NCBI RefSeq assembly: GCF_000691525.1
Contig: NZ_JMDW01000016.1
Location: 62,001-126,000, forward strand
Length of the DNA stretch: 64,000 bases
Origin: Mycolicibacterium neoaurum ATCC 25795
GTDB taxonomy: Bacteria > Actinomycetota > Actinomycetes > Mycobacteriales > Mycobacteriaceae
Direction: 5' to 3'
Shown here: piece by piece, positions 34,650 to 42,991 of the stretch
Layout of the letters: every line of letters begins with the position of its first letter
Numbering within the stretch: the stretch's first letter is position 1
The notes under the pieces: generated by a model
The model's database searches: none
What the model was told of the DNA's origin: nothing
The model's input: only the letters and a program-made list of their open reading frames with translations
Translations under genes and position numbers: made by a program

Positions 34650-34676
34650 AACTTGAGTCGGTGACGCTTAAGTTCC
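34650..34676 (-). promoter_or_regulatory. HspR-type HAIR box overlapping a SigE/SigH-type promoter of hsp20
   Basis: On the plus strand CTTGAGT (34652-34658), 7 bases, then GCTTAAG (34666-34672) matches the HAIR consensus CTTGAGT-N7-ACTCAAG at 12 of 14 positions. On the minus strand GGAAC (34676-34672), 19 bases, then GTT (34652-34650) fits the mycobacterial SigE/SigH consensus. The transcript would start near 34643, about 65 bases before hsp20. Confidence 0.6.
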
Positions 34677-34797
34677 AACTGGGCGTTCACCGTCAGCGAA
34701 GCACTCACACGTTCCGCGCCGGACATGTGAGGAAGCCGTGACGGCCACTTCACACGAGGGCACATTGCGGCAATATCGGCTTTCTACCGTCTCCGGT

Positions 34798-37365
34798 ATG
34801 AAGGCAGCCAAGCATGTGATCGTGGTCGGACACGGCATGGTCGGACACCGCTTCGTCGAGGCCCTGCGGGCCCGCGACACCGAGGGCGCCTGGCGGATCA
34901 CGGTGCTCTCCGAGGAGGCCGATGCGGCCTATGACCGCGTCGGTCTGACCGGTTACACCGAGCACTGGGACCGCGCGCAGCTGGCGCTGCCCGGCAACGA
35001 CTATGCCGGTGATGGCGCCGTGGCGCTGCGCCTCGCCATGCCTGCCAAGGCCATCGACCGGGAAGCCAAGACGGTGACCACCGTCGACGGGCAGTGCCTG
35101 AGCTATGACGCGCTGGTGCTGGCCACCGGTTCGTATGCCTTCGTCCCCCCGGTGCCGGGGCATGACCTGCCGCACTGTCACGTCTACCGCACCCTGGACG
35201 ATCTGGATGCCATCCGCGCCGGCTCGCTCGCCGCGGCGAAGTCGAAGACCCCGGTCGGGGTGGTCATCGGTGGTGGGTTGCTCGGGCTGGAGGCTGCCAA
35301 TGCGCTGCGCGCCTTCGGTTTGCAGACCCATGTGCTGGAGATGTCGCCGCATCTGATGGCGGCGCAGCTCGATCCGGCCGGTGGCGCCCTGTTGAATCGG
35401 ATGATCCGCAGCCTCGGGATCGAGGTGCACACCGGTGTCGGCACCGAGACCATCGCACCGGCGCAACGCAACAAGCCGCTGCGCAAGTCCCAGAACGACG
35501 ATGCCGTGCGCCTGACTCTCAACGACGGGACAAGCATCGACGCCGGTGTGGTCGTCTTCGCCGCCGGCGTGCGCCCCCGCGACGAACTGGCCCGCGCCGC
35601 CGGTCTGGACATCGCCCAGCGTGGTGGTGTGATGACCGACCGTGGTTGTGTGACAAGTGATCCCGACATCTACGCCATCGGCGAGGTCGCCGCCATCGAG
35701 GGCCGCTGCTACGGTCTGGTCGGACCTGGTTACACGAGTGCCGAGGTGGTCGCCGACCGGTTGCTGGGCGGCGCCGCCGAATTCGGCGAGGCGGATATGT
35801 CGACCAAGCTCAAGCTGCTCGGCGTGGACGTCGCCAGTTTCGGTGACGCGCAGGGCCGCACACCCAACAGCCTCGATGTCGTCGTCAACGATCCGGTGAA
35901 ACAGACCTACGCCAAGCTGGTGCTCTCCGATGACGCCAGAACCCTGCTGGGCGGGATCCTGGTCGGCGACGCCTCCTCCTACGGGGTGCTGCGCCCGATG
36001 GTGGCCAGTGAGCTGCCCGGTGACCCGCTGTCGTTGATCGCGCCCGCAGGTGACGGTGGTGCGGGTGCGCTGGGGGTCGGCGCGCTGCCGGATATCGCCC
36101 AGATCTGCTCCTGCAACAACGTGACCAAGGGCGATCTCAAGGAGGCCATCTGTGGCGGCTGCACCGATGTCGCCGGTCTGAAGAAGTGCACGCTGGCCGG
36201 CACGTCCTGCGGTTCCTGCGTGCCGCTACTCAAGCAGTTGCTGGAGGCCGAGGGTGTCGAGCAGTCCAAGGCCCTCTGTGAGCACTTCAGCCATTCCCGC
36301 GCCGAGATGTTCGAACTCATCCGGGCCACCGAGATCCGCACGTTCTCCGGGCTGATCGAGAAGTATGGCACCGGAAAGGGTTGCGATATCTGCAAACCCA
36401 CGGTCGCCTCGATTCTCGCGTCGACCAGTTCCGACCATGTGCTCGACGGTGAGCAGGCCTCGCTGCAGGACTCCAACGACCATTTCCTGGCCAACATCCA
36501 GAAGAACGGCAGCTACTCGGTGGTGCCCAGATCACCCGGCGGTGAGATCACCCCCGAGCAGCTGATCCTGATCGGGGAGATCGCCAGGGACTTCGACCTG
36601 TACACGAAGATCACCGGTGGCCAGCGCATCGACATGTTCGGTGCCCGGGTGGACCAACTGCCTGAGATCTGGCGGCGTCTGGTCGAGGGCGGCATGGAGT
36701 CCGGGCATGCCTACGGTAAGTCGCTGCGCACCGTCAAGAGTTGTGTCGGCAGTACCTGGTGCCGCTACGGGCAACAGGATTCGGTCGACATGGCTGTCGA
36801 GATCGAGAAGCGCTACCGCGGTCTGCGCGCACCGCACAAGATCAAGATGGCGGTATCCGGTTGTGCCCGCGAATGCGCCGAGGCGCAGAGCAAGGACGTC
36901 GGCATCATTGCCACCGAGCAGGGCTGGAACCTCTATGTATGTGGCAACGGTGGGATGTCGCCCAGGCATGCCCAGTTGCTCGCCGGCGATCTGGACGACG
37001 AGACGCTGATCCGCTACATCGACCGGTTCCTGATGTATTACATCCGTACCGCCGACCGGTTGCAGCGGACCGCACCGTGGCTGGAGGCGCTCGACGGTGG
37101 ACTGGATCACGTCCGCGACGTGGTCTGCAACGACTCGCTGGGCCTGGCCGCCGAGTTCGAGGAGGCGATGGCCCGGCACGTGGCCGGCTACGCCTGCGAA
37201 TGGAAAGGCGTTCTCGACGACCCGGAAAAGCTCTCGCGCTTCGTGTCCTTCGTCAACGCTCCCGAGGTGGCCGACCCGACCATCGAGTTCACCGAGTCCT
37301 CGGGACGCAAGGTACCGGTCGCCATCGGTATGCCGAAGTTCACGCCGCAGGAGGATGCGAAATGA
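34798..37365 (+). CDS. nirB: Assimilatory nitrite reductase [NAD(P)H] large subunit
   Basis: 855 residues reducing nitrite to ammonium in the cytosol. N-terminal FAD/NAD(P) domains: VIVVGHGMVGHRFVEAL and GVVIGGGLLGLEAANAL. Next comes a BFD-type [2Fe-2S] domain near residue 434 (ICSCNNVTKGDLKEAICGGC), then the siroheme/[4Fe-4S] domain with TWCRYG and GCARECAEAQ (about 650-700). ATG at 34798 (MKAAKHVIVVG) is preferred over a longer frame because the FAD fold begins there. It is coupled to nirD by an ATGA overlap. A GlnR/NnaR-dependent promoter is expected in 34680-34797, but no convincing box was found. Confidence 0.95.
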   Translation: MKAAKHVIVVGHGMVGHRFVEALRARDTEGAWRITVLSEEADAAYDRVGLTGYTEHWDRAQLALPGNDYAGDGAVALRLAMPAKAIDREAKTVTTVDGQCLSYDALVLATGSYAFVPPVPGHDLPHCHVYRTLDDLDAIRAGSLAAAKSKTPVGVVIGGGLLGLEAANALRAFGLQTHVLEMSPHLMAAQLDPAGGALLNRMIRSLGIEVHTGVGTETIAPAQRNKPLRKSQNDDAVRLTLNDGTSIDAGVVVFAAGVRPRDELARAAGLDIAQRGGVMTDRGCVTSDPDIYAIGEVAAIEGRCYGLVGPGYTSAEVVADRLLGGAAEFGEADMSTKLKLLGVDVASFGDAQGRTPNSLDVVVNDPVKQTYAKLVLSDDARTLLGGILVGDASSYGVLRPMVASELPGDPLSLIAPAGDGGAGALGVGALPDIAQICSCNNVTKGDLKEAICGGCTDVAGLKKCTLAGTSCGSCVPLLKQLLEAEGVEQSKALCEHFSHSRAEMFELIRATEIRTFSGLIEKYGTGKGCDICKPTVASILASTSSDHVLDGEQASLQDSNDHFLANIQKNGSYSVVPRSPGGEITPEQLILIGEIARDFDLYTKITGGQRIDMFGARVDQLPEIWRRLVEGGMESGHAYGKSLRTVKSCVGSTWCRYGQQDSVDMAVEIEKRYRGLRAPHKIKMAVSGCARECAEAQSKDVGIIATEQGWNLYVCGNGGMSPRHAQLLAGDLDDETLIRYIDRFLMYYIRTADRLQRTAPWLEALDGGLDHVRDVVCNDSLGLAAEFEEAMARHVAGYACEWKGVLDDPEKLSRFVSFVNAPEVADPTIEFTESSGRKVPVAIGMPKFTPQEDAK

Positions 37366-37733
37366 CCATCACTGATGATCGTAAAGACCTTGCAGCCAAC
37401 TCGAATACGGTCTGGACAACAGCATGCCCGCTGGACCGGTTACTGCCCAATCGGGGCGTCGGGGTGTTACTGCCCGGCGGTCTGCAGGCGGCCCTGTTCC
37501 GGCTCGACGACGGCTCGCTGCATGCGGTGGGCAACATCGACCCGTTCTCCGGTGCGGCCGTGATATCGCGCGGCATCGTGGGGGATCGGGGCGGGCGGGC
37601 CTGCGTGCAGACTCCGATCAAGAAGCAGGCATTCGCCTTGGATGACGGAGTCTGCCTTGACGATCCGGCGGTATCGCTGCCGGTCTACCGGACCAGGGTC
37701 ACGCCGGACGGTCTTGTGCAGATCGCTGCGTGA
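37362..37733 (+). CDS. nirD: Nitrite reductase [NAD(P)H] small subunit
   Basis: A 123-residue Rieske-fold small subunit of NirBD (VWTTACPLDRLLPNRGVG, LDDGSLHAVGNIDPFSGAAV). The Cys/His cluster ligands of true Rieske proteins are absent, as usual for NirD, so it is a structural partner. The start overlaps the nirB stop by 4 bp. Its 3' end overlaps the convergent winged-helix gene by 35 bp. Confidence 0.92.
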   Translation: MTITDDRKDLAANSNTVWTTACPLDRLLPNRGVGVLLPGGLQAALFRLDDGSLHAVGNIDPFSGAAVISRGIVGDRGGRACVQTPIKKQAFALDDGVCLDDPAVSLPVYRTRVTPDGLVQIAA

Positions 37734-37959
37734 CCGCGGCCGCCCACTGGGCGTCGCGGCCGGGACCAGGATGGCGCACCACGTCACCGCGGCGCTGTAG
37801 CACGGTCAGGTTGCGATACACCGACTCGATGACCGCGACCGAATCACCCTGTCGCAGAACGTAATCTCGCAACTCGGCCGTCGTCATGGGCCGATTTTCC
37901 TGTTGCAGCGCGCTCACCAACTGCGCGCGCAAACGCTCACTCTGCCCCACCGAAGCCAT
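37699..37959 (-). CDS. Small winged-helix-like protein, unknown function
   Basis: 86 residues, opening MASVGQSERLRAQLVSALQQ, with a segment MTTAELRDYVLRQGDSVAVI and VYRNLTVLQRRGDVVRHPGP that reads as a winged helix, similar in style to the N-terminal part of Fur-like or marR-like DNA-binding folds. No metal-binding domain follows. ATG at 37959 is chosen over a GTG two codons upstream because AGGA lies 8 bases before it. It sits among nitrite genes, so a role in their control is possible but unproven. It overlaps nirD antisense by 35 bp. Confidence 0.65.
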   Translation of the reverse strand: MASVGQSERLRAQLVSALQQENRPMTTAELRDYVLRQGDSVAVIESVYRNLTVLQRRGDVVRHPGPGRDAQWAAAVTQRSAQDRPA

Positions 37960-38005
37960 TTGCACGATCCTAGCCCAGCAGATGGGCCGGGCCCGAATCG
38001 GCTGG

Positions 38006-38716
38006 TCAGGCGGCGGTCGACAACCGGAAGGCGGCGGCGCGGCGGAACCGGCTTGCGATCAGCCGGACCATCCCCGGGTGGATGCCCAGCGGGTCGGCAA
38101 CCAGGTCGGCGCCCGAGTTGCGCAGCCGGTCCTGGAACAGCCCGTCGGCCAGCAGGTAGGACGCCACGGCGATCCGTCCCTCGCCGCCACGGGCTCGTGC
38201 TGCCTGCACCGCGTCGGCCACCGTTGGCGCACCGGTGGCGGCATAGCCCAGTTCCACCCGGTCGCCGATCAACGCCGACAGCATGGCCGCGGTCTGGCGC
38301 AGGTCGGATTGTGCGCTGCGATCCGATGTGCCCGCAGCGGCCATGACCACCGAATCGCCCGGGCGCCAGCCGGATTCCTGCAACCGGTCGGCGAGTACGC
38401 GCACCGTGCCATGACACGGGCCCAGGGGTGGGGTCACTGTCACGGCCGGGTGTGTGCTGGCCGCGACGTGCGCCGGGACGTCGGCGCGAACATGGTAGCC
38501 ACCGGCCAGGAAGGCCGGCACCACGACAGCGGGCCGGTCGGCGGGCACTCTGTCCAAGACCTCCGTCGGTGTCGGCCCCAATACATCGACGAAAGCCACA
38601 TGGACCTCGCGATCCAGCAGATCCGAGACACGTTCGGCCAGTTGGCCGATCATGTCGACACCGCCCGGTTTGCGGGTGCCGTGGGCTACCAGCACCGCGG
38701 AGACGTCGCGATTCAT
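38006..38716 (-). CDS. Sirohydrochlorin chelatase / CbiX-like protein (Rv0259c-like)
   Basis: A 236-residue two-lobed chelatase-like protein. The metal-site His is in VLVAHGTRKPGGVD, and a second lobe signature is VVMAAAGTSDRSAQ. The family inserts Fe or Co into sirohydrochlorin, giving siroheme for NirB. This fits its place beside nirBD and the uroporphyrinogen-synthase-like regulator, whose stop overlaps its start by 4 bp (38713-38716). It could instead act in cobalamin synthesis. Confidence 0.8.
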   Translation of the reverse strand: MNRDVSAVLVAHGTRKPGGVDMIGQLAERVSDLLDREVHVAFVDVLGPTPTEVLDRVPADRPAVVVPAFLAGGYHVRADVPAHVAASTHPAVTVTPPLGPCHGTVRVLADRLQESGWRPGDSVVMAAAGTSDRSAQSDLRQTAAMLSALIGDRVELGYAATGAPTVADAVQAARARGGEGRIAVASYLLADGLFQDRLRNSGADLVADPLGIHPGMVRLIASRFRRAAAFRLSTAA

Positions 38717-39861
38717 GACACTCCCATCGGGTACTCATCGACGGCCAGCCGGTAGCCCCGTTTGACCACGGTTGTCACGATATTCTTGTCACCCAGTGCA
38801 TTTCGTAACCGCAGCACTGCGGTCTCGACGGCGTGGGTGTCGGTGCCACTGCCCGGTAGCGCATCGAGAAGATCCTGGCGGGACACCACCGTGCCCGGCC
38901 GATGTGCGAGGGCGCGGATGGTGGCCATCCCCGCCGGCGGTAGTTCCTTGACCACATCGTCGACCAGTACGCAGGTGCCGCGGATCTCCAGCAGATGCCC
39001 GGCCACCCGCATCCGGCGTGACTGCAATAGCGGCAACTCGTCGGTGATGTGGCGGGCCAGGGCGCCCAGCCGCATCCGTTCCGGAGCGGAGGTGGGCACC
39101 CCGAGGCGGACCAGCGGACGGGCGGTGATCGGGCCGACGCACATCGCGTGCACGTTGGTGCGCAGGGCGTCCAGCACCGCCGATTCCACGCCGAGGTCGG
39201 TCGCGCGCAAGAGCAGGGCAGCGACCGCCGGGGCGGAGGTGAAGCTGACGGCGTCGAAACGCTGGTCGGCAATGCTCAGCACCAATTGATCGAAGGGACC
39301 GTTGCGCGGTGCCGGGTTCCATCGATACACCCGGATGGGCACGACGTCGGCACCGGCGGCGCGCAATTCGTCGAGGAACTCGGGGAAGGGGTCCCAGTCG
39401 TCGTTGGTGCCGTGCAACTGCACGGCGATGCGCATGCCGACGATGCCGCCCTCCAACAGGTAGTGCAGCAGCTCACGGGAGGACTCGGACTCCGGGGACC
39501 ATTCCTCTGGCAGACCGGCGGCGCGCAGTGCGCCGGTGGCCTTCGGTCCCCTCGAGACGATCCTGGCGTTGCCGAGCGCGGCGGTCAGATCATGGGCAAG
39601 GCCCCAGCCGTCAGCGGCCGCGATCCAGCCGCGGAACCCGATCCCGGTGGTCGCGATCACGATATCGGGCGGGGACGCGATCAGCGCCTCCGTATTGGCC
39701 CGTAGCTCGTCGTCATCGGGTAGCGGCACCATCGTGATGGCTGCGGCACTGGTCACGTCGGCACCGCGCCGGGTGAGCAGGGCGGCCAGCTCTTCACTGC
39801 GTCGCGCCGAGGTCACCGCCACCCGGAACCCGGTGAGCGGCGCCCAGTCAGGTCCAGTCAT
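38713..39861 (-). CDS. nnaR: NnaR-type regulator: uroporphyrinogen-III-synthase-like domain fused to an OmpR-type DNA-binding domain
   Basis: 382 residues. About 1-260 is a HemD-like fold (GFRVAVTSARRSEELAALL, VIATTGIGFRGWI, FTSAPAVAALLLRA). About 280-375 is an OmpR/PhoB winged helix (LPPAGMATIRALAHRPGTVV, LDALPGSGTDTHAVETAVLR, VKRGYRLAVDE). There is no receiver domain. It matches Rv0260c; the M. smegmatis orthologue NnaR activates nirBD together with GlnR (recalled). A GlnR-like box at 39884-39899 lies 23 bases before its ATG. The usual narK neighbour is absent. Confidence 0.88.
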   Translation of the reverse strand: MTGPDWAPLTGFRVAVTSARRSEELAALLTRRGADVTSAAAITMVPLPDDDELRANTEALIASPPDIVIATTGIGFRGWIAAADGWGLAHDLTAALGNARIVSRGPKATGALRAAGLPEEWSPESESSRELLHYLLEGGIVGMRIAVQLHGTNDDWDPFPEFLDELRAAGADVVPIRVYRWNPAPRNGPFDQLVLSIADQRFDAVSFTSAPAVAALLLRATDLGVESAVLDALRTNVHAMCVGPITARPLVRLGVPTSAPERMRLGALARHITDELPLLQSRRMRVAGHLLEIRGTCVLVDDVVKELPPAGMATIRALAHRPGTVVSRQDLLDALPGSGTDTHAVETAVLRLRNALGDKNIVTTVVKRGYRLAVDEYPMGVS

Positions 39862-40064
39862 GTCACCTGTGTATTCAGTCGGTGTTTCGGGGCTGTTACT
39901 CCGCGATTGCGCGCGGGTGTCGCCGCAGGCCGTGCTGCGGTGGCTGCGGGCAACATCGATCCGAGGCTATGAGCGCTTTGTTGCGGGGGCGCTGCTGTCG
40001 ATAACCCGGCCGTGAACTTCCGCTCACCGCGGCAACCACCCGGCGGTGAGGTCCTGACCAGGCA
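39862..40064. other. Intergenic gap where narK3 would be expected
   Basis: 203 bases between nnaR and aac(2'). In M. tuberculosis the nitrate/nitrite transporter gene narK3 (Rv0261c) lies here. No reading frame or remnant of it was seen, only the GlnR-like box near the nnaR start. Confidence 0.5.
39884..39899 (-). promoter_or_regulatory. GlnR-like box upstream of nnaR
   Basis: On the minus strand GTAAC-AGCCCC-GAAAC fits the actinobacterial GlnR half-site pattern (TnAC-N6-GAAAC). It ends 23 bases before the nnaR start codon and would tie the regulator to nitrogen limitation. Confidence 0.45.
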
Positions 40065-40649
40065 TTACCAGACGTCGCCTGCGCGCCAATCACAGCTCAG
40101 CTCCGCGCTGGTGTCCACTTCGACAGTGACGGGAAGGACGTACACACCACCATCGTCGTCCGGGGTGCGGGTGGTGCCGCTCGGCGCCAGCACCGAGGTG
40201 GGCCCCTGCCACTGCTGCCAGCCGCGCGGCAGATACAGCTGCATCCCGGCTTCCGAGGCGCCGAGCGCACCCAGCTGGTAGGCCCCGCGCAACACCTGTT
40301 CCAACGCATCCATGATGGCGGTGCCCAGGCCCTGCCTACGCCAGTCCGCGCGGACCGCAACGGCCTCGACGTAGCCGCACCGTAGCGGCATATCGCGGTA
40401 CAGCAGCCGGCGTTGGACGACGGCTCCATGGGCGATGATCGCGCCACGGTGAAAGATCAGAGCGTGCATGCCGCCGAGCGCGTGCTCCCAGTCCGAATCG
40501 TCGAAGGTGTCCTCGGTGTCATCGGCGAAGGCCTCGACGACCATGCGGCGGGCGTCCGTGCGGGTTTCGGCGTCCAGGTCGGCGGTGTGGATCAGCCGCG
40601 CGGTGTGGACGTCGCGGACCGCGGTCGGTCCCGGTGTGTGACTGCGCAC
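40065..40649 (-). CDS. aac(2'): Aminoglycoside 2'-N-acetyltransferase
   Basis: 194 residues of the GNAT fold, matching the AAC(2')-I enzymes found intrinsically in all mycobacteria (Rv0262c in the same position). The acetyl-CoA loop is VEAVAVRADWRRQGLGTAIM, and the C-terminal YLPRGWQQWQGPTSVLAP with VYVLPV is typical. It acetylates the 2'-amino group of gentamicin-class drugs, although the physiological substrate is uncertain. The start is GTG at 40649. It is not in an operon with the PxpC-like gene, since 16 bases separate two leftward genes and a shared transcript cannot be excluded. Confidence 0.9.
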   Translation of the reverse strand: MRSHTPGPTAVRDVHTARLIHTADLDAETRTDARRMVVEAFADDTEDTFDDSDWEHALGGMHALIFHRGAIIAHGAVVQRRLLYRDMPLRCGYVEAVAVRADWRRQGLGTAIMDALEQVLRGAYQLGALGASEAGMQLYLPRGWQQWQGPTSVLAPSGTTRTPDDDGGVYVLPVTVEVDTSAELSCDWRAGDVW

Positions 40650-40665
40650 ACAGCCGTTTCTACCA

Positions 40666-41550
40666 TCAAATGTCGTGCGGGAGGCGCGGCCGCGACCAGT
40701 GCAGCCGGACCGTCTGTCCGGGGCGCACCTGGCCCAGTTTGTCGATGTCCTCGTCGGTGACCACGCCGATCACCGGGTAGCCACCGGTCACCGGATGGTC
40801 GGGGCCGAGAATGACCGGAAAACCGTTGGGCGGTATCTGGATCGCCCCGCGGGTGGCGCCCTCGCTGGGCAGCTGCCGATCGGGTCGGCGGTGCTCCAGC
40901 GGCATCCCGACCAGTCGCATGCCGACCCGGTCGCTGCGGTTGGTCACCAGCCAGTTGGTGCGGACCAGGATGTCGGGATCGACGAACCAGTCGTCACGCG
41001 GGCCCGGAACGACCTGGAGGTCCACGATCTCCGGTGAGATGGACCCCACGGGCGCCTGGTCGAGCTCGGGGAAGTCGGTGCTGTGTTCCCCGATCGGCAG
41101 CATGTCACCGACGCGCAGTGGTGCCGGGCCGATCGCCGACATCACGTCATAGCTGCGTGAACCGAGCACCGGGGCCACGTCGATCCCGCCGCGTACCGCC
41201 AGGTAGCTTCGCAGTCCGGAGTGCGGTGCTCCCAATGAGATCACCTCACCGTCGCGCGCGTAGTGGATGCTGTTGGTGCCGAAGGGAACTCCGTTGACGG
41301 CCGGGTCGGTATCGGCGCCGGTGACGGCGATGGTGACATCCCCGCCGTGTACGCGGGCGGAGAATCCACCGAAGGTGACCTCGACGGTCGCGTGCTCACC
41401 GGGGTTGGCGACCAGTCGGTTGGCCAGGGTGTGCGCCCGCCGGTCGGCGGCGCCCGAAGTGGTCACCCCCATATGCGCCATACCGGGTCTGCCGAGATCC
41501 TCCACCAGGGCAAGCGGTCCGGTGCGCAGAACTTCCAGCGTGACGCTCAT
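40666..41550 (-). CDS. pxpC: 5-oxoprolinase subunit C / KipA family (biotin-dependent carboxyltransferase-like)
   Basis: 294 residues of the allophanate-hydrolase subunit 2 family, with GRPGMAHMGVTTSGAADRRA at the N-terminus and VILGPDHPVTGGYPVIGVV at the C-terminus. With PxpB it forms the ATP-dependent 5-oxoprolinase or, in older annotation, KipI/KipA. It matches Rv0263c. The start overlaps the upstream pxpB stop by 4 bp, so they are coupled. A PxpA subunit is not in the window. Confidence 0.87.
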   Translation of the reverse strand: MSVTLEVLRTGPLALVEDLGRPGMAHMGVTTSGAADRRAHTLANRLVANPGEHATVEVTFGGFSARVHGGDVTIAVTGADTDPAVNGVPFGTNSIHYARDGEVISLGAPHSGLRSYLAVRGGIDVAPVLGSRSYDVMSAIGPAPLRVGDMLPIGEHSTDFPELDQAPVGSISPEIVDLQVVPGPRDDWFVDPDILVRTNWLVTNRSDRVGMRLVGMPLEHRRPDRQLPSEGATRGAIQIPPNGFPVILGPDHPVTGGYPVIGVVTDEDIDKLGQVRPGQTVRLHWSRPRLPHDI

Positions 41551-42206
41551 GATGCCGCCCGGAACGCGACGGTCATCCCCGGCGTGAGCAGGGCGGGCCG
41601 GTCGCGGGTGACGTCGAACAGGACCGTCGACGTGCGCCCGATCAGCTGCCAGCCACCGGGCGACTCGCGAGGGTATACCCCGCTGAATTCGCCTGCCAGA
41701 CCGACTGATCCGGCCGGAACCCGGGTCCGTGGTTCGGCCCGGCGGGGGACTCGTAATCTGGGGTCGCCGCCGATCAGATAGGCGAATCCCGGTGCGAAAC
41801 CGCCGAATCCGACCTGCCAGAGGGTGTCGGTGTGGGCGGCGACCACCTCGGCGGTACTCAGACCTGTCAGCTCGGCGACCTCGGCCAGGTCGGCACCGTC
41901 ATAGGTCACACCGATCACAACGTCGGGTTGGGCCGCCTTGCCGTACTCATCGACGGGACGCTGCAGGCGCAGGGCTTTGAGCCGTTGCCGGGTGGGGGCC
42001 AGATACCGTGGGCCCGCCAACTTCACCAGGATCGTCCGGGAGGCGGGCACGATGTCGAGGACGCCGGGCAGCCCGGCGCTCTTCAGAGTGTCGGTCCAGG
42101 CCAATACCGCCGCGGTGCCGTCGAACTCGAGCAGCAGCGCCTGATCACCGTAATCGCGAACGGTGCCCAGATCACCGGGCACGTGGACATCCGTTGTCAG
42201 CGTCAT
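41547..42206 (-). CDS. pxpB: 5-oxoprolinase subunit B / KipI family
   Basis: 219 residues of the allophanate-hydrolase subunit 1 (KipI) family: VRDYGDQALLLEFDGTAAVL at the start, then FGGFAPGFAYLIGGDPRLRV and the conserved PRRAEPRTRVPAGSVGLAG. It is the first gene of the pair, with Rv0264c at the same position. The 86 bases upstream (42207-42292) hold no other gene. Confidence 0.87.
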   Translation of the reverse strand: MTLTTDVHVPGDLGTVRDYGDQALLLEFDGTAAVLAWTDTLKSAGLPGVLDIVPASRTILVKLAGPRYLAPTRQRLKALRLQRPVDEYGKAAQPDVVIGVTYDGADLAEVAELTGLSTAEVVAAHTDTLWQVGFGGFAPGFAYLIGGDPRLRVPRRAEPRTRVPAGSVGLAGEFSGVYPRESPGGWQLIGRTSTVLFDVTRDRPALLTPGMTVAFRAAS

Positions 42207-42292
42207 CTACCGAAGCTACCGCCGGGTAACGTGGCGTTCGACGTGTCTGAGGGGTTTGCCAGAGGAGCCTTAACAAAGGTTCATACGCGCGT

Positions 42293-42979
42293 TCACGCGA
42301 CCGGCTGATAGGTCGGTTCGCGACGCTTGACCATCGCGATCACCCGGTAGGTGACGGGCAGCAGCACCACCTCGACGATGGTCTTGTAGAACCATCCCTG
42401 CGCGGTGTAGATCAAGAAGTCGCTGAACGAGGTGATACCGATGACGCTGGCCGCGATGGCGCAGAACACGACCGTGTCACCGAGCTGCCCGACGAAGGTC
42501 GACCCGACAAGACGTGCCCAGAGATGCTTTTCCTTGGTCCGTTCCTTGATGAGCACCAACGACCAGGCGTTCAGTGTCTGCCCGACGAGAAAGCCGGCCA
42601 TGCCCGCGATGATCAGCCCGGTATAGGCGCTGACGATGTTCTCCAAGTGTTCCTGGTTCGGGTAGAAATCTGCGGCCGGCAGGTACACGGTTGCCCAGAA
42701 CGCTGCGGCGGCAAGGGCATTCATCGCAAAACCGGTGAGGATCGCGCGCCGGGCCGCCTTGAATCCGTAGACCTCGGACAGTACGTCGCCGATCACATAG
42801 GTCAGCGGGAAGACGATGAACCCGCCGTCGGTGATGATCGGGCCGAACTCGACGCCCTTGGTGGCGGTGACGTTGGAGATGATCACCAGTGCGGTGAAGA
42901 CCGCTACGAAGATCGGATAGTAGGCCGAACCGACCTGCGCGTAGGACGGGCCATGTTGGGTGTCGTTCGGACTGCTCAC
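42293..42979 (-). CDS. Queuosine-precursor transporter (YhhQ/VUT family)
   Basis: A 228-residue membrane protein with six predicted helices of the VUT/YhhQ (ECF-like) family, which imports queuosine precursors such as preQ0. Conserved features: VIISNVTATKGVEFGPI, FPLTYVIGDVLSEVYGFKAARR and GSTFVGQLGDTVVF. Whether this organism makes or only salvages queuosine cannot be seen. It is 12 bases before the FecB-like gene stop; in M. tuberculosis this spot goes directly from kipI to fecB2. Confidence 0.8.
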   Translation of the reverse strand: MSSPNDTQHGPSYAQVGSAYYPIFVAVFTALVIISNVTATKGVEFGPIITDGGFIVFPLTYVIGDVLSEVYGFKAARRAILTGFAMNALAAAAFWATVYLPAADFYPNQEHLENIVSAYTGLIIAGMAGFLVGQTLNAWSLVLIKERTKEKHLWARLVGSTFVGQLGDTVVFCAIAASVIGITSFSDFLIYTAQGWFYKTIVEVVLLPVTYRVIAMVKRREPTYQPVA

Positions 42980-42991
42980 CCGGATATCTTG

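Noticed and set aside
34680..34797. GTTCAC-type GlnR half-site upstream of nirB
   Set aside because: Spacing and second half do not fit the GlnR pattern; too weak to call.
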